A DNA stretch of 64,000 bases from Lachnospiraceae bacterium (GTDB lineage Bacteria > Bacillota > Clostridia > Lachnospirales > Lachnospiraceae), in the NCBI GenBank assembly GCA_029224965.1, contig JAQXVO010000020.1:1-64000 (forward strand). The letters run 5' to 3'. Each line of letters begins with the position of its first letter. Position 1 is the first letter of the stretch. This document shows, piece by piece, positions 45,963 to 56,028 of the stretch. A model generated the notes under the pieces. The model was not told the origin of the DNA. It saw only the letters and a program-made list of their open reading frames with translations, and did no database searches. Position numbers and translations under genes: made by a program.

Positions 45963-47201
45963 TCACTCATATCTCTCGTCAATCACTCTCTTCGTTTTCT
46001 TGGTGCTCCGCGGCAGGACACCTTCCTCGACGACCTTGACGATCGGTGTGAAGCCGATCTTACTCTTGACCTTTTCTGCCACTCTCTGGCTGAGTTCCGA
46101 GAAATCAGACTTTCCGGACAGGGCCTCGACATAGAGACGCATGGTATCTCTTCCTTCCAGATGGGAGATGCGGATCTGGTATTCACTGGAAAGTTCATCG
46201 AAGAGGGCAATGATTTCCTCAATCTGTGCCGGGAAGACATTGACGCCGTGAATCTTCATCATGTCATCGGTTCTGGCCTGGATGATATCGATTCTCGGAT
46301 ATCTGCTTCCGCAGCGGCAGGGCTCCGGAAGAATCCTTGAAATATCATGGGTCCGATAGCGGATCAGAGGCGCTCCCTCCTTCTTCAGAGTGGTGATGAC
46401 GATCTCGCCCCACTCTCCGTCCGGCAGATTCTTTCCGGTCTTGGGATCGATAATTTCGAGATAGATATAGTCATCCCAGTAGTGCATGCCTTCTTCTTCT
46501 CTGCAGCTGACACCGATGCCGGGGCCATAGACTTCCGTCAGGCCATAGATATCATAAAGCTCGATTCCGAGGATGGCCCTGATCTTATTTCTCATCTTGT
46601 CGCTCCAACGCTCGGAACCGATGATACCCTTTTTCAGCCTGACCTTGTCTTCCAGTCCCCGCTTCTCGATCTCCTCTGCCAGAAGCAGGGCGTAGCTTGA
46701 TGTCGCACAGAGAACCGTGGACTCCATGGCAATCATCATCTCGATCTGCTTGTCGGTATTGCCGGGGCCCATGGGAATGGCCATAGCGCCGAGCTTCTCG
46801 CAGCCGGCCTGGAAGCCGATGCCTGCTGTCCAGAGTCCGTAGCCGGGGGTAATCTGGACACGGTCTTTCTTTGTGACACCGGCCATCTCATAGCATCTGG
46901 CAAACATCGTGGCCCAGTCATCCACATCCTTCTTCGTATAGGGAATGATAACCGGCTTTCCGGTCGTTCCGGAGGACGAATGAATACGGACGATCTGATC
47001 TTCGGGAGCTGTCATCAGTCCCAGAGGATAGGCCTCGCGCAGGTCCTTTTTTTCCGAGAAAGGAAGCTTCTGAAAGTCTTCCGGCGAATGCACCTCGTGA
47101 ATGCCGGCCTCCGCCAGCCGCTGGCCATAAAAGCTGTTGGCCTTTTCCAGGGCCCTGATCCGGTCATTGACCAGCTCCAGCTGTTCTGCACTGATTTCCA
47201 T
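45963..47201 (-). CDS. Phenylacetate-CoA ligase family protein
   Basis: AMP-forming acyl-CoA ligase of the PaaK family, 412 aa. Visible motifs are the P-loop SSSGTTGKPVIIPYT, TPGYGLWTAGIGFQ, IYGLTEVYGPG, and RTHDIS near the C terminus, followed by the mobile C-terminal domain. It interconverts aryl acetates and aryl-acetyl-CoA. I use the ATG at 47201 (AAAGGAG seven nt upstream); the ATG at 47207 overlaps the iorB stop too closely. The iorAB genes directly upstream suggest it handles arylacetyl-CoA made by arylpyruvate oxidation. Confidence 0.92.
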   Translation of the reverse strand: MEISAEQLELVNDRIRALEKANSFYGQRLAEAGIHEVHSPEDFQKLPFSEKKDLREAYPLGLMTAPEDQIVRIHSSSGTTGKPVIIPYTKKDVDDWATMFARCYEMAGVTKKDRVQITPGYGLWTAGIGFQAGCEKLGAMAIPMGPGNTDKQIEMMIAMESTVLCATSSYALLLAEEIEKRGLEDKVRLKKGIIGSERWSDKMRNKIRAILGIELYDIYGLTEVYGPGIGVSCREEEGMHYWDDYIYLEIIDPKTGKNLPDGEWGEIVITTLKKEGAPLIRYRTHDISRILPEPCRCGSRYPRIDIIQARTDDMMKIHGVNVFPAQIEEIIALFDELSSEYQIRISHLEGRDTMRLYVEALSGKSDFSELSQRVAEKVKSKIGFTPIVKVVEEGVLPRSTKKTKRVIDERYE

Positions 47202-47203
47202 TC

Positions 47204-47788
47204 TCATGCTCCTTTCGTTACGATATCAACGGCCTTCATATTCATGGCATGGGTTTTTTCCGGAAGCTGCTTTCGGATGGCATCCTTCAGGCCCTCGACG
47301 GATATGCCGAGCTCGCCGGATGCTGCGGCACCTGCGAGAAGGGCTATATTTAAGACCTTGTCCGAGCCGCACTGCTCCGAGACCCTGTCTCCGTCAATCA
47401 GTCTGACATTGGGGAAATGTTCCGTGAGATAGGATGCGGCATCGCTTCCGTCATAGGAGGAGCCGCTGAGGCTTGCCGTTACGGGTGTGACCGCCTTCCT
47501 GTTGACAATGATGACGCCGTTTTCCTTCAGATAGTCGATGCAGCGGACCGCTTCACCAGGCTCGAAGGCGATGAGAAGATCCGCCTTCCCCTTGGGAATC
47601 AGCGGCGAATAGATGGCCTGGTCCGAGATCCGGACGTGGCTCACAACGCATCCGCCTCTCTGAGCCATGCCGATGGTCTCCGCCGTCCGGACATTTCTGC
47701 CCTCTTCCATGGCGGAAAGAGCGATAATCCGCGAAGCCTTGACGGTACCCTGACCGCCGACTCCGCAGAGAAGAATATTCTTTGTCAT
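47204..47788 (-). CDS. iorB: Indolepyruvate:ferredoxin oxidoreductase, beta subunit
   Basis: The 194-aa gamma-type POR/KGOR domain protein (ILLCGVGGQGTVKASRIIALSA, AQRGGCVVSHVRIS, ADLLIAFEPGEAVR) forms a complex with IorA. Together they oxidise arylpyruvates to arylacetyl-CoA with reduction of ferredoxin. It overlaps the iorA stop by four bases (ATGA), and its own end carries the ribosome site of the ligase gene, showing tight coupling. Confidence 0.94.
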   Translation of the reverse strand: MTKNILLCGVGGQGTVKASRIIALSAMEEGRNVRTAETIGMAQRGGCVVSHVRISDQAIYSPLIPKGKADLLIAFEPGEAVRCIDYLKENGVIIVNRKAVTPVTASLSGSSYDGSDAASYLTEHFPNVRLIDGDRVSEQCGSDKVLNIALLAGAAASGELGISVEGLKDAIRKQLPEKTHAMNMKAVDIVTKGA

Positions 47789-49728
47789 GCCTGGCCTCCT
47801 TCCTCATGAATGGCATCAAAGGGGCAGACCGATTCGCAGAGGCTGCAGCCGTAGCAGAGGGACTTTTCGATAAAGGCCCTGCCCTCCTTCATGGAAATGG
47901 CCGGACAGCCGATTTCATTGATGCATTTCCGGCAGCTCTTACATTGATCGGCATCCACCTGATAGAGATCCTTGGGCTTTTCCAGGGCGATGCAGGGTGC
48001 CTTGAAGATGATAGCGCGGACACCGGTTTCCTCTGCAGCCCGCTTTACAGTCTCGATGGCCTTCTTCTGATCGAAGGGGTCTACGGTTTCGACAAAACTT
48101 AGACCGATCCCTCGAAGAATCTTTTCAATCGATACCTTATTGGCAACGTCCTCCCGGATTCCCTCCTTCTTCTTCTGGAAGAATTCCATCATGGTAAGTC
48201 CTGTTCCGGGATGGGGCTGGTGGCCGGTCATGGCGGTGGTCGAATTATCGAGGACGATCAGAACAATGTCGTTATGGTTGTAAACCGCATTGACGACTCC
48301 GGTAATGCCCGAGGCAAAGAAAGTCGAATCTCCGATAAAGGAAAAGGCGGTCACATCCGGATCAACGACTTTCATGCCCTGAGCAATGGTGACATCCGCG
48401 CCCATACAGAGACAGGTATCGACCATATCGAGAGGTGCCGCATTTCCAAGAGTATAGCAGCCGATATCACCGCAGAAGACCGCTTTCTTGCCCTTCATGG
48501 CCTGCTTTACCGCATAGAAGGAAGCCCGGTGAGGACAGCCGGCACAGAGCACCGGCGGACGGATCGGAAGCTCGGGCTTTTCCGGAAGCTTTTCCTTTTC
48601 CGGAAGATCCAGATTCAGGAAAGCCGCCAGGTCGGAGAGCACGGATTCCGGTGAATTTTCACCGGCTGCCGCCACATATCCGTCATGCTTTCCATGGATA
48701 GTGACGGGCAAATGATATTTTCCCGCCGTGTAGATCAAGGCTCTCTCGATGACCGGATCCAGTTCCTCGAAGCAGAGGACTTCGTCCAGGCCATTGAGGA
48801 ATTCCAGGGCGGCCTTTTCCGGGAAGGGGAAGGGCGTTCCGACACGAAAGATTGAGGGTTCTCCGGCAGGGACACCATTCTTATTTCCGATCACATTCTC
48901 ATTCCCTGTCACATTCTTCGTTTCGGTTTCAATCTTATTCCCAGTCTCATTCTTATCTACGGTTCCATTTTCTTTGATCTGAGTAAGAGCTTCCATGAGG
49001 TAGGCATAGGAGACACCGCCTGCGGCAATGCCTTTCTTCCCCTTCTTCTTTACGACCTGATTGTAGCGGTAAGAAGAAAGTTCCTCGCCGAGTTTCGGAT
49101 TCCGCTCCTCAATCTTCTTATGATTTAAGAAGGACGTCCGGGGAAAGATCACCCAGCGCATGGTATCCTTTTCAAAACCCGGAACCGAATTCTTCTCGTA
49201 ATGATCGGAGACCTCAATGGAGGCACAGCCGTGACAGACCCGGGTCGTCGGCCGGAAAAGCACGGGACTGTGAATCTTCTCGGAAAGCTCAAAGGCATCC
49301 TTCATCATCTGATAGGCTTCCTGGGGATCGGAAGGATCGAAAACCGGAAGCTTTGAAAACATGGCAAAGGTCCTTGTATCCTGCTCGGTCTGGGAAGAAA
49401 TCGGGCCCGGATCATCCGCCGCAACGACTACCATGCCGCCTCTGACACCAACATAGGCCAGACTCATCAGAGGATCGGCTGCCACATTGAGGCCCACCTG
49501 CTTCATGGTGACCAGGACTCTGGCACCCGAATAGGCGGCTCCTGCTGCCACCTCCATGGCGGCCTTTTCATTGACCGACCACTCGACATGAATGGATCCG
49601 TCATTATTCTTTGCTACCGTCTCGAGAATCTCCGTTGAGGGAGTTCCCGGATAACCGGCCACCAGATTGACTCCGGCATGGATGGCGCCGAAGGCTGCGG
49701 CCTCATTTCCCATCAAAAACTTTTTCAC
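47785..49728 (-). CDS. iorA: Indolepyruvate:ferredoxin oxidoreductase, alpha subunit
   Basis: The 647-aa TPP- and Fe-S-dependent subunit has the N-terminal pyrimidine domain (NEAAAFGAIHAGVNLVAGYPGTP), the TPP domain (GDSTFFASGITGVVNAVYN), and a C-terminal ferredoxin domain with CKSCRKCINEIGCPAI and CYGCSLCESVCPFD. About 34 residues at 253-286 (48871-48972) form a low-complexity insert with six-residue repeats (NETGNK, NVTGNE, NVIGNK) not expected in the family. The start is GTG with AGGGG upstream. It is first in an iorA-iorB-ligase operon. Confidence 0.94.
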   Translation of the reverse strand: MKKFLMGNEAAAFGAIHAGVNLVAGYPGTPSTEILETVAKNNDGSIHVEWSVNEKAAMEVAAGAAYSGARVLVTMKQVGLNVAADPLMSLAYVGVRGGMVVVAADDPGPISSQTEQDTRTFAMFSKLPVFDPSDPQEAYQMMKDAFELSEKIHSPVLFRPTTRVCHGCASIEVSDHYEKNSVPGFEKDTMRWVIFPRTSFLNHKKIEERNPKLGEELSSYRYNQVVKKKGKKGIAAGGVSYAYLMEALTQIKENGTVDKNETGNKIETETKNVTGNENVIGNKNGVPAGEPSIFRVGTPFPFPEKAALEFLNGLDEVLCFEELDPVIERALIYTAGKYHLPVTIHGKHDGYVAAAGENSPESVLSDLAAFLNLDLPEKEKLPEKPELPIRPPVLCAGCPHRASFYAVKQAMKGKKAVFCGDIGCYTLGNAAPLDMVDTCLCMGADVTIAQGMKVVDPDVTAFSFIGDSTFFASGITGVVNAVYNHNDIVLIVLDNSTTAMTGHQPHPGTGLTMMEFFQKKKEGIREDVANKVSIEKILRGIGLSFVETVDPFDQKKAIETVKRAAEETGVRAIIFKAPCIALEKPKDLYQVDADQCKSCRKCINEIGCPAISMKEGRAFIEKSLCYGCSLCESVCPFDAIHEEGGQA

Positions 49729-49914
49729 TGCACGCCCCTGTTCTTAATTTTCTACATTGCTTCTAAATTCGTTGTCTGCTAATCAGCTTTGCTACTATCT
49801 AGTTCTCATCAGGTCTGCTTCACTTCATTTCTTTAACGTATAAAATTATATTTAAGTTGTATCATATCACTTTTCTCTCTGGCTGACTACTGGAATTCAG
49901 ATAAGAAAAAACGG

Positions 49915-49942
49915 TTGGGTCTTCTGCCAGATTTGATATAAT
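49915..49942 (+). promoter_or_regulatory. Promoter of apbE (extended -10)
   Basis: TGATATAAT is a perfect extended -10 (hexamer 49937-49942), 16 nt after TTGGGT. The 324-bp gap 49729-50052 otherwise holds no gene. The iorA promoter was not found with confidence. Confidence 0.6.
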
Positions 49943-50052
49943 GCATATGATACCCTAATCGTTATTACCAAGAAATCAGACCTTCTACTTCCTCACATCA
50001 AGAATGGATCGGGATTTGAAATTTTCTTCAAAATAAAATTTAACATTAGACC

Positions 50053-51156
50053 ATGCTTATGAATTTCATGCACATAAATACAACCAGCCAAAACAAAACC
50101 AGCCATATGACACGCCATAAGTTCTTCGGTGGGAAAGAACTTCAGAAATTCCTGATCTTTGCTCTGCTCGCCGCCCTGCTTCTTACGTCCTGCAGTCTTC
50201 CCGGCGGAGGCAGTATAGGAGGAACAGGGTCTGCATTTTCCAGAACGGGAAATTACTTCGATACAGTCATTACGGTCACCGTCTACAAGAAGAGTCAGGA
50301 GAAATACCTGAACGGCTGCATGGATCTGGCCAAAAAGTACGAGAATCTCTTCAGTACGACGGTTGCGGATTCCGACATTTCGAAAATCAATGCGGCCAAG
50401 GGCCAGCCGGTCGAGGTGGATCCGGAGACTGCCAGCCTGATTGAAACCGGACTCTCCTATTCCAGGCTTTCCAACGGCGCCTTCGATATCACGGTCGGCC
50501 GGCTTTCCGCTCTCTGGCAGGACGCCATCAAGAGCAAGGAAGTTCCGTCCGAGGATGCAGTTAATGAAGCCAGGTCCAGCATCGGCTATCAGGCAGTTTC
50601 CGTTGAAAACAATACCGTCACCGTCAGCAATCCCGAGACCGAGATTGATCTGGGCGGAATCGCCAAGGGCTACATCGCCGACCGGATGAAGGATTATCTG
50701 GAAAAGAACGGCGTTAAAAGCGGCATCATAAACCTTGGCGGCAATGTCCTGACTCTGGGTGCCAAGGCCGACGGAAGCTCCTACCATATCGGTATCCAGA
50801 AGCCCTTCTCGACCACGGGAGAAGTTGCGGCAAAGGTTTCGGTCAAGAATCTGTCCGTCGTCACCAGCGGCACCTATGAACGCTATTTCAAGAAAGACGG
50901 AAAGATCTACCACCACATTCTGAACCTGTCGACCGGCTATCCGGAGGAAAATGATGTGGATTCGGCGACCATCTTTTCCAAGAAATCCGTGGACGGAGAC
51001 GCCTTAAGTACGATCGCCTTCCTTCTAGGACCCGACAAAGGTATTCCCCTGATCGAGAGCCTGGGCTTTGAATGCGCCTATATCATGAAGGATGGAAGCG
51101 TAAAAACCTCGACGAACCTGGACAAGAAGACCGGATTTACTGTACTTGACAAATAA
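50053..51156 (+). CDS. apbE: FAD:protein FMN transferase (ApbE lipoprotein)
   Basis: ApbE covalently attaches FMN to Ser/Thr of flavoproteins such as RnfG/NqrC outside the membrane. The 367-aa protein has a lipobox LLTSC at about residues 43-47, then FDTVITVTVY, IDLGGIAKGYIADRMKDYL, NLGGNVLTLG, and the metal-binding region TSGTYERYF...HHILNLSTGYP...VDGDALSTIAFLLG. Several in-frame ATGs (50053 to 50107) precede the signal peptide and none has a clear ribosome site, so the start is uncertain. No Rnf or Nqr gene is in the window. Confidence 0.93.
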   Translation: MLMNFMHINTTSQNKTSHMTRHKFFGGKELQKFLIFALLAALLLTSCSLPGGGSIGGTGSAFSRTGNYFDTVITVTVYKKSQEKYLNGCMDLAKKYENLFSTTVADSDISKINAAKGQPVEVDPETASLIETGLSYSRLSNGAFDITVGRLSALWQDAIKSKEVPSEDAVNEARSSIGYQAVSVENNTVTVSNPETEIDLGGIAKGYIADRMKDYLEKNGVKSGIINLGGNVLTLGAKADGSSYHIGIQKPFSTTGEVAAKVSVKNLSVVTSGTYERYFKKDGKIYHHILNLSTGYPEENDVDSATIFSKKSVDGDALSTIAFLLGPDKGIPLIESLGFECAYIMKDGSVKTSTNLDKKTGFTVLDK

Positions 51157-51176
51157 GAAGATATCAAAGTTATAAA
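51146..51176 (+). promoter_or_regulatory. Possible holA promoter inside the apbE 3' end
   Basis: Consensus -35 TTGACA overlaps the last apbE codons; TATAAA follows after 19 nt, longer than optimal. Confidence 0.35.
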
Positions 51177-51258
51177 AAACAGAATGCTTAACATTGAATG
51201 AAAGCCCCAAACAGGCATTTTCTGTTATACAAAATATTTCACTCCGGAAAGGCATGAA

Positions 51259-52251
51259 ATGTATACCAACCCCATCGAAAGCGATCTGAATCGCGGCACC
51301 TACCATCATCTCTATCTCCTCTACGGGGATGAGCCCTATCTCAAACGGACCTACAAGCATAAGCTGGTACGTAAGCTGGTCCGTCCCGACGATCAGATGA
51401 ATTTCAGTCACTATCAGGGGAAGGACGTTGACGAAAAGGCCATTATGGACCAGGCAGATACTCTGCCCTTTTTCGCCGACTTCCGGGTGATTCTGATCGA
51501 GGACAGCAATTTCTTCAAGAATAAGCACGATGCCTTTGCGGATTATATTAAGAAAGGGATACCGGAAACCACGATCTTCATTTTCGTGGAAAGTGCTGTA
51601 GACAAGCGGAATTCCTGCTTCAAGGCCATTGTAAAAAGCGAGGACTGTCAGCCGGTTCTCTTTGAGACCTTAAAGGAAAGGGATCTCATGACCTGGATCG
51701 GCAATCGTCTGAAAAAGGCCGGAAAAAAGATGCGCCGCCAGGCCTGGGAGGATTTCCACACCCGGACCGGCGAAAGCATGGACCAGATGGATACGGAATT
51801 TGAGAAACTCCTGAGCTATGTCGGCGACCGGCCGGAAATCACGGTCGAGGATGTCGACAGTATCTGCGCAGGTCAGGCCGAGGCCAAGGTTTTCGACATG
51901 ATCTCCGCCATTTCCGAGAAGAATGCCGACAAGGTCATGTCCTACTATCAGGGCCTCCTGGAATCCAAGGAAGACCCCTTAGGCATTCTGGCCCTGATCG
52001 AGCGCCAGTTCCGCCAGCTCCTTCTCGCCAAGGAGATGGAAGCCGAGCATTACGACAATGCCGCCATTTCCAAGACCTCCGGCATGTATCCCTATTATGT
52101 CAGTAAGAATCTGAACCTGGCCCGTCGCTTTCAGGTCCGGGATATCAAAAGTCTCCTGAGAGATGCGGCAGATCTCGAGGAAAGGGCCAAGACCGGCCGC
52201 GTTAACCCTAGGCTTGCCGTAGAAGTCCTCATGATGACCTACTGCAGGTAG
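51259..52251 (+). CDS. holA: DNA polymerase III subunit delta
   Basis: The delta subunit of the clamp loader. The 330-aa protein shows HHLYLLYGDEPYLKR, the region LPFFADFRVILIEDSNFF, VESAVDKRNSCFKAI, and AKVFDMISAISEKNADKVMSYYQGLLESKEDPLGILALIERQ-type domain III helices. It lies next to comEC, as in B. subtilis, but in convergent orientation. GGAAAGG is 6 nt before ATG. The 96 bp between the two stops shows no clear terminator. Confidence 0.94.
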   Translation: MYTNPIESDLNRGTYHHLYLLYGDEPYLKRTYKHKLVRKLVRPDDQMNFSHYQGKDVDEKAIMDQADTLPFFADFRVILIEDSNFFKNKHDAFADYIKKGIPETTIFIFVESAVDKRNSCFKAIVKSEDCQPVLFETLKERDLMTWIGNRLKKAGKKMRRQAWEDFHTRTGESMDQMDTEFEKLLSYVGDRPEITVEDVDSICAGQAEAKVFDMISAISEKNADKVMSYYQGLLESKEDPLGILALIERQFRQLLLAKEMEAEHYDNAAISKTSGMYPYYVSKNLNLARRFQVRDIKSLLRDAADLEERAKTGRVNPRLAVEVLMMTYCR

Positions 52252-52347
52252 TAAGAAACCTTCTCTGTCATTCTTCTGCAGGGCGATGATTTTACTTTTA
52301 TTCATATCCACTTGCCATAAGATGGTGACTTTATTTTCTCCTCCATC

Positions 52348-55041
52348 TTAATTCAGATACGAACTGACTTTTATTTTTCTCCCCAGCTCCACCCGGATCA
52401 TGCCCTCCTGGCTGGTCAGATGCCAGGGAATGTTCCGGTCGTCGAGCCTCTCTATGGTCTCCTTTGAGGGATGGCCGTAGCGATTGTTCTGTCCGGCTGA
52501 AATCAGGGCAGTTTCCGGATTCAGAGCATCCAGCCAGTCCTCTGCGGATGAGGTCGCGGAGCCGTGATGGCCGATTTTAATAAAGGTAAGATTTCGGTCC
52601 CGGATCAAATCCGAAAAAAACTCCGTCTCCATAATTTCATTCTCCGATTCCATAGGCAGATCTCCGGTAAAGATCCCACAGGCATCCCCGGTCTCCAGCC
52701 AGAAGCTCAGGCAGAGGGCATTTTTATCCGCATCCTCGGAAGACTCTTTCGATGAGTCTCCGGAAAGCTTTTTCGACGATCCGCCAGAAGTCTTTTTAGA
52801 AGCTTCTCCGGCTGCCTTTTTCGAAGAATCTCCGCCGCTTTCATCGACACTCTCCCCTTCCGGATAGAGGAAGGTCAGCCGGCTGTCTCCCATAACCAGA
52901 CAGTCGCCCGGGCTGACCTCCCGAACCGGGATCTCGTGGGCCTCCGCCAGTTCTGCGATCTCTTCCCAGCTCTCATCTCTCGGCATGTCCTTCGCAATTA
53001 TGATCTGCCCCAGGAGATAGCCGGATTCGATAACTTCCTTCATTCCTGAGATATGATCATTATCGGTATGAGAAATCACCCAGGAATCCAGGCTTCGTAT
53101 CCCCTCCTCTTTCAGATAGGGAAGGATGCGGTAAGTTCCCACCTTATTTACATCACTGCTTCCGCCATCCACCATGAGATTTCCGCCCTTTCTGTCATGG
53201 ATCAAAATCCCGTCACCTTGACCGACATCCAGCATATCGACGCGGCCAGGCTCCGGCATCCTTACGATGAGAAGGAAACTTAAGGCCAAAAGAGCAAGGA
53301 CCCTCGGAGGGTCTATCTTTCTCTGAAGCGATGCAGTCAGAGCCATGAGGATCAGATAATAAAGGAGGATGACCGCCAGTGCCGGTTTCCCGACAATGAG
53401 CCGGCCGCCGGGCAGGCGCTGGGACAGATCCGCAGTCCATTCATAGAGGTAGAGAATCAGATGGCAGGGAATAAGCAGAAAATCCAGGGGCAGAAGGCTT
53501 AAGATCAGACCGCCGGCCAGGCCCAGAATCAGAAGCAGAGGGAAAAGCGGCAGGACGAAGAGGTTCAGGAGGAAAACGTAGACCGGGATCTCATAGAAGA
53601 GACAAGCCATCAATGGAAGGGTCGCAAGCTGAAAACCCAGGGCCGAAAGGAATCTTAAGGCGGCCTGCTCAGGGAGAGAAAGGAGAAAACGCTCGCCGGC
53701 CTTTCTCCGGTACTTTCTCTCATAGCGTTCCTTGCAGAAGGACTGATAGGCTCTGGCGAGAGGATTCTGGAAAAGGACCATGACAAGGACCGCAGAGAAG
53801 GAAAAGATAAAACCGGTATCCTCAATAGCGGCCGGCTGGCGAAGTAAAAGGAGGACCGCCAGAAGGCCGAGACCGGTCAGGGTATCATAGGCTCTGCCCA
53901 GGACATCCCCCAGAACCAGAAGGAGAAACATACCGACGGCCCGGTCAGTGGACAGGGAATTGCCGCAGAGAGCTCCGTAGAAAAGCGCGGCAAGGCCGGC
54001 CAGAAGACCGGAAAGGAAAAGCCCGGCTCCCTTTTTCTTCAACTTCTTATAGAGACGGGAGGCAACGACCTGAATATGGGTGCCGGAAACGGCCATGAGA
54101 TGAATGAGGCCAGCCTTCTGAAAGAGGCCCCGGGCCTCCTCCGAAAGCTCTTTCCGGCTGCCCAGGGTCATGGAAGCCAGAAGGCCGCCCTCTTCGCCCG
54201 GCAGGGCTCTGGTGTAGGTCTCGGTCATCCGGCTTCGGAGGACATAGAGAAAAGACCGGAAACGGTCGACAGGATTTCTGCCCTTCACAGAGGAAATCAG
54301 ATCGGCATTCTTCACCGCACAGAGAATTCCTCTTGCTTCATGGTAGCTTCTGGCATTAAAATTTCCGGGATTTCTGGCCGGCTCCAGGGCGGAGATCTGT
54401 CCCTGGAGATGAACATGAGAACCAGGCCGCCAGCCCGTCGATGATTCGAGGACTGCCTGCCTTTTCTGCTCCGATTCTGTATAAAATTCTTTTTCTGCGG
54501 CATCCGAATTCCAGGTATAGAAAGCATTGGAATTGAATTCCGTTCTGGGGTAAACAAGAAGGGATCCGGGGGTGAGGATTCCATGGGAAGTGATAACCTT
54601 GGCATCGGTCAGGATGCATTGGATAGAGTCCTCTTTCACGGTGAGAGAACTGACGATTCCAGTGATTTCCACAGAGGCGCTTTCGGCTTCCAGACGCTCT
54701 CTTTTTCTCCCGGCTCCTTCCATGGCAGCCCTGCTGTAGGCGGCTGCGATAAGAAATACAAGAAGGGCAAAGAGAAGGAAGAGCGAAAATACGGTCTTCC
54801 TTTGGATAACCTGGTCTGAAGTGTTCAAGCCGATCCGATGGAAGGGATCAAAGGAACTGAACTCTTCAAGCCTGTGACAGGTTTCCTTATTTCTTCTCTC
54901 CGAAGAAAAACGGGCTCGGAGTAAAAAAACAAGTCCTGTGAAAATCAGAAGGAGAAGGGTCAGCCCGTCCGGACGAAGACCTCTTCCAAAGCAGATGCCT
55001 GACACGAATGCGATCGCAAGAAGAAAAAGCGGCCGCTTCAA
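52348..55041 (-). CDS. comEC: DNA internalisation competence protein ComEC/Rec2
   Basis: ComEC forms the membrane channel for transforming DNA. The 897-aa protein has an N-terminal hydrophobic/OB region, the Competence domain (GLLASMTLGSRKELSEEARGLFQKAG, LMAVSGTHIQV) with many helices, and a C-terminal metallo-beta-lactamase-like domain (VDMLDVGQGDGILI, SHTDNDHISGM, KIGHHGSATSS). A low-complexity insert with about 4.5 eight-residue repeats (GDSSKKAA-like; near 52727-52850) interrupts the C-terminal domain. I choose the TTG at 55041 with GGGAGG six nt upstream; the frame from 55056 would place that site in the coding region. Confidence 0.93.
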   Translation of the reverse strand: MKRPLFLLAIAFVSGICFGRGLRPDGLTLLLLIFTGLVFLLRARFSSERRNKETCHRLEEFSSFDPFHRIGLNTSDQVIQRKTVFSLFLLFALLVFLIAAAYSRAAMEGAGRKRERLEAESASVEITGIVSSLTVKEDSIQCILTDAKVITSHGILTPGSLLVYPRTEFNSNAFYTWNSDAAEKEFYTESEQKRQAVLESSTGWRPGSHVHLQGQISALEPARNPGNFNARSYHEARGILCAVKNADLISSVKGRNPVDRFRSFLYVLRSRMTETYTRALPGEEGGLLASMTLGSRKELSEEARGLFQKAGLIHLMAVSGTHIQVVASRLYKKLKKKGAGLFLSGLLAGLAALFYGALCGNSLSTDRAVGMFLLLVLGDVLGRAYDTLTGLGLLAVLLLLRQPAAIEDTGFIFSFSAVLVMVLFQNPLARAYQSFCKERYERKYRRKAGERFLLSLPEQAALRFLSALGFQLATLPLMACLFYEIPVYVFLLNLFVLPLFPLLLILGLAGGLILSLLPLDFLLIPCHLILYLYEWTADLSQRLPGGRLIVGKPALAVILLYYLILMALTASLQRKIDPPRVLALLALSFLLIVRMPEPGRVDMLDVGQGDGILIHDRKGGNLMVDGGSSDVNKVGTYRILPYLKEEGIRSLDSWVISHTDNDHISGMKEVIESGYLLGQIIIAKDMPRDESWEEIAELAEAHEIPVREVSPGDCLVMGDSRLTFLYPEGESVDESGGDSSKKAAGEASKKTSGGSSKKLSGDSSKESSEDADKNALCLSFWLETGDACGIFTGDLPMESENEIMETEFFSDLIRDRNLTFIKIGHHGSATSSAEDWLDALNPETALISAGQNNRYGHPSKETIERLDDRNIPWHLTSQEGMIRVELGRKIKVSSYLN

Positions 55042-55074
55042 GCAGGTACCTCCCAAATTTGTTTTATAAAATAT

Positions 55075-56028
55075 TCAATCTGTATCCTTACTGTCATCCT
55101 CCTGAATCAGGGTCGTATCCCGGCGGAAGATGATACCGGTTTCATCATCGTCGGAGAGGGATACATTCTCTCCGTTGATACTGATCTGCACGCCCTTGAT
55201 CGAGGACAGTTCCGTCAGCGTATCCACAATCGAATAAATGGCGGTCTTCAGGGGCACATTGGAACTGCTGGTCCGGAAGTTGGTATCAAAATTCAGATAG
55301 CAGATACTGTCCGCTACGGTCATGGACAGAACCTTTGCCGTCGAAGGAAAGGCCGGATTCAGGTCGCTGTCCTTGGGCTTCTTCTGCAGGCAGTTCAGAG
55401 CCACCCGGTAGATCGGGATATTGCTGGAATAGGTCACCTTCTTCTTCTGAGCGACCAGGGCGGATCCGTCAGCACTTGGATAATAAATGGTCAGCTCTGT
55501 CGAGTTCTTCGGACTGTCCGCCCGGGTCATGCCCTCGACAAAACTGGACTCATCCATGGCACCGACCACATTTCCGTTCTCGTCAACAAGCTCGGTACCC
55601 TCGACCTGGAAATCCACCATGGTCACTCCGCGGATCTGAAGAAGCGTCTTTACAATGGCAGCTCTGGTCATGGCCTCTTCCGCTCCATTCAGGTTACTGT
55701 AGGCTCTGGAAAAGGAGACGGTCAGAAGACCGCTTTCCTGATCCAGTGTCACCGACTGAATACCAACCTCGCTCGGAATCGGACGAAGACGGTTTCCGCT
55801 GGACTTGTCCGAAGACATGTCATTCAGCATCTCCTCGGCCATATCTTTTGCCTTTGTCTTGGTCGGTGTATAGTTTTCTTCAATAAAATCCGTCCGGTCT
55901 GCATTCAGATCATAGAGGACATATTCGGATTTCTCCTGCCTTTTTCCGCAGCCGCTGAATAGGGCCAGAAGCAGGCAGAGAACAAGCAGGCCGGGCAAAA
56001 GTCTTTTACGCAAAAGTTTCCTTCGCAT
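55075..56028 (-). CDS. GerMN-domain lipoprotein
   Basis: The 317-aa protein has a lipobox FSGC at about residues 24-27 and two GerMN domains (TVSFSRAYSNLNGAEEAMTRAAIVKTLLQI and CYLNFDTNFRTSS...KTAIYSIVDTL). GerMN domains occur in spore germination protein GerM and in two-component-associated lipoproteins such as LpqB. It begins on the last base of the sensor-kinase stop (TAATG), so it probably works with that kinase at the cell surface, possibly in wall sensing. That role is inference. Confidence 0.88.
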   Translation of the reverse strand: MRRKLLRKRLLPGLLVLCLLLALFSGCGKRQEKSEYVLYDLNADRTDFIEENYTPTKTKAKDMAEEMLNDMSSDKSSGNRLRPIPSEVGIQSVTLDQESGLLTVSFSRAYSNLNGAEEAMTRAAIVKTLLQIRGVTMVDFQVEGTELVDENGNVVGAMDESSFVEGMTRADSPKNSTELTIYYPSADGSALVAQKKKVTYSSNIPIYRVALNCLQKKPKDSDLNPAFPSTAKVLSMTVADSICYLNFDTNFRTSSSNVPLKTAIYSIVDTLTELSSIKGVQISINGENVSLSDDDETGIIFRRDTTLIQEDDSKDTD

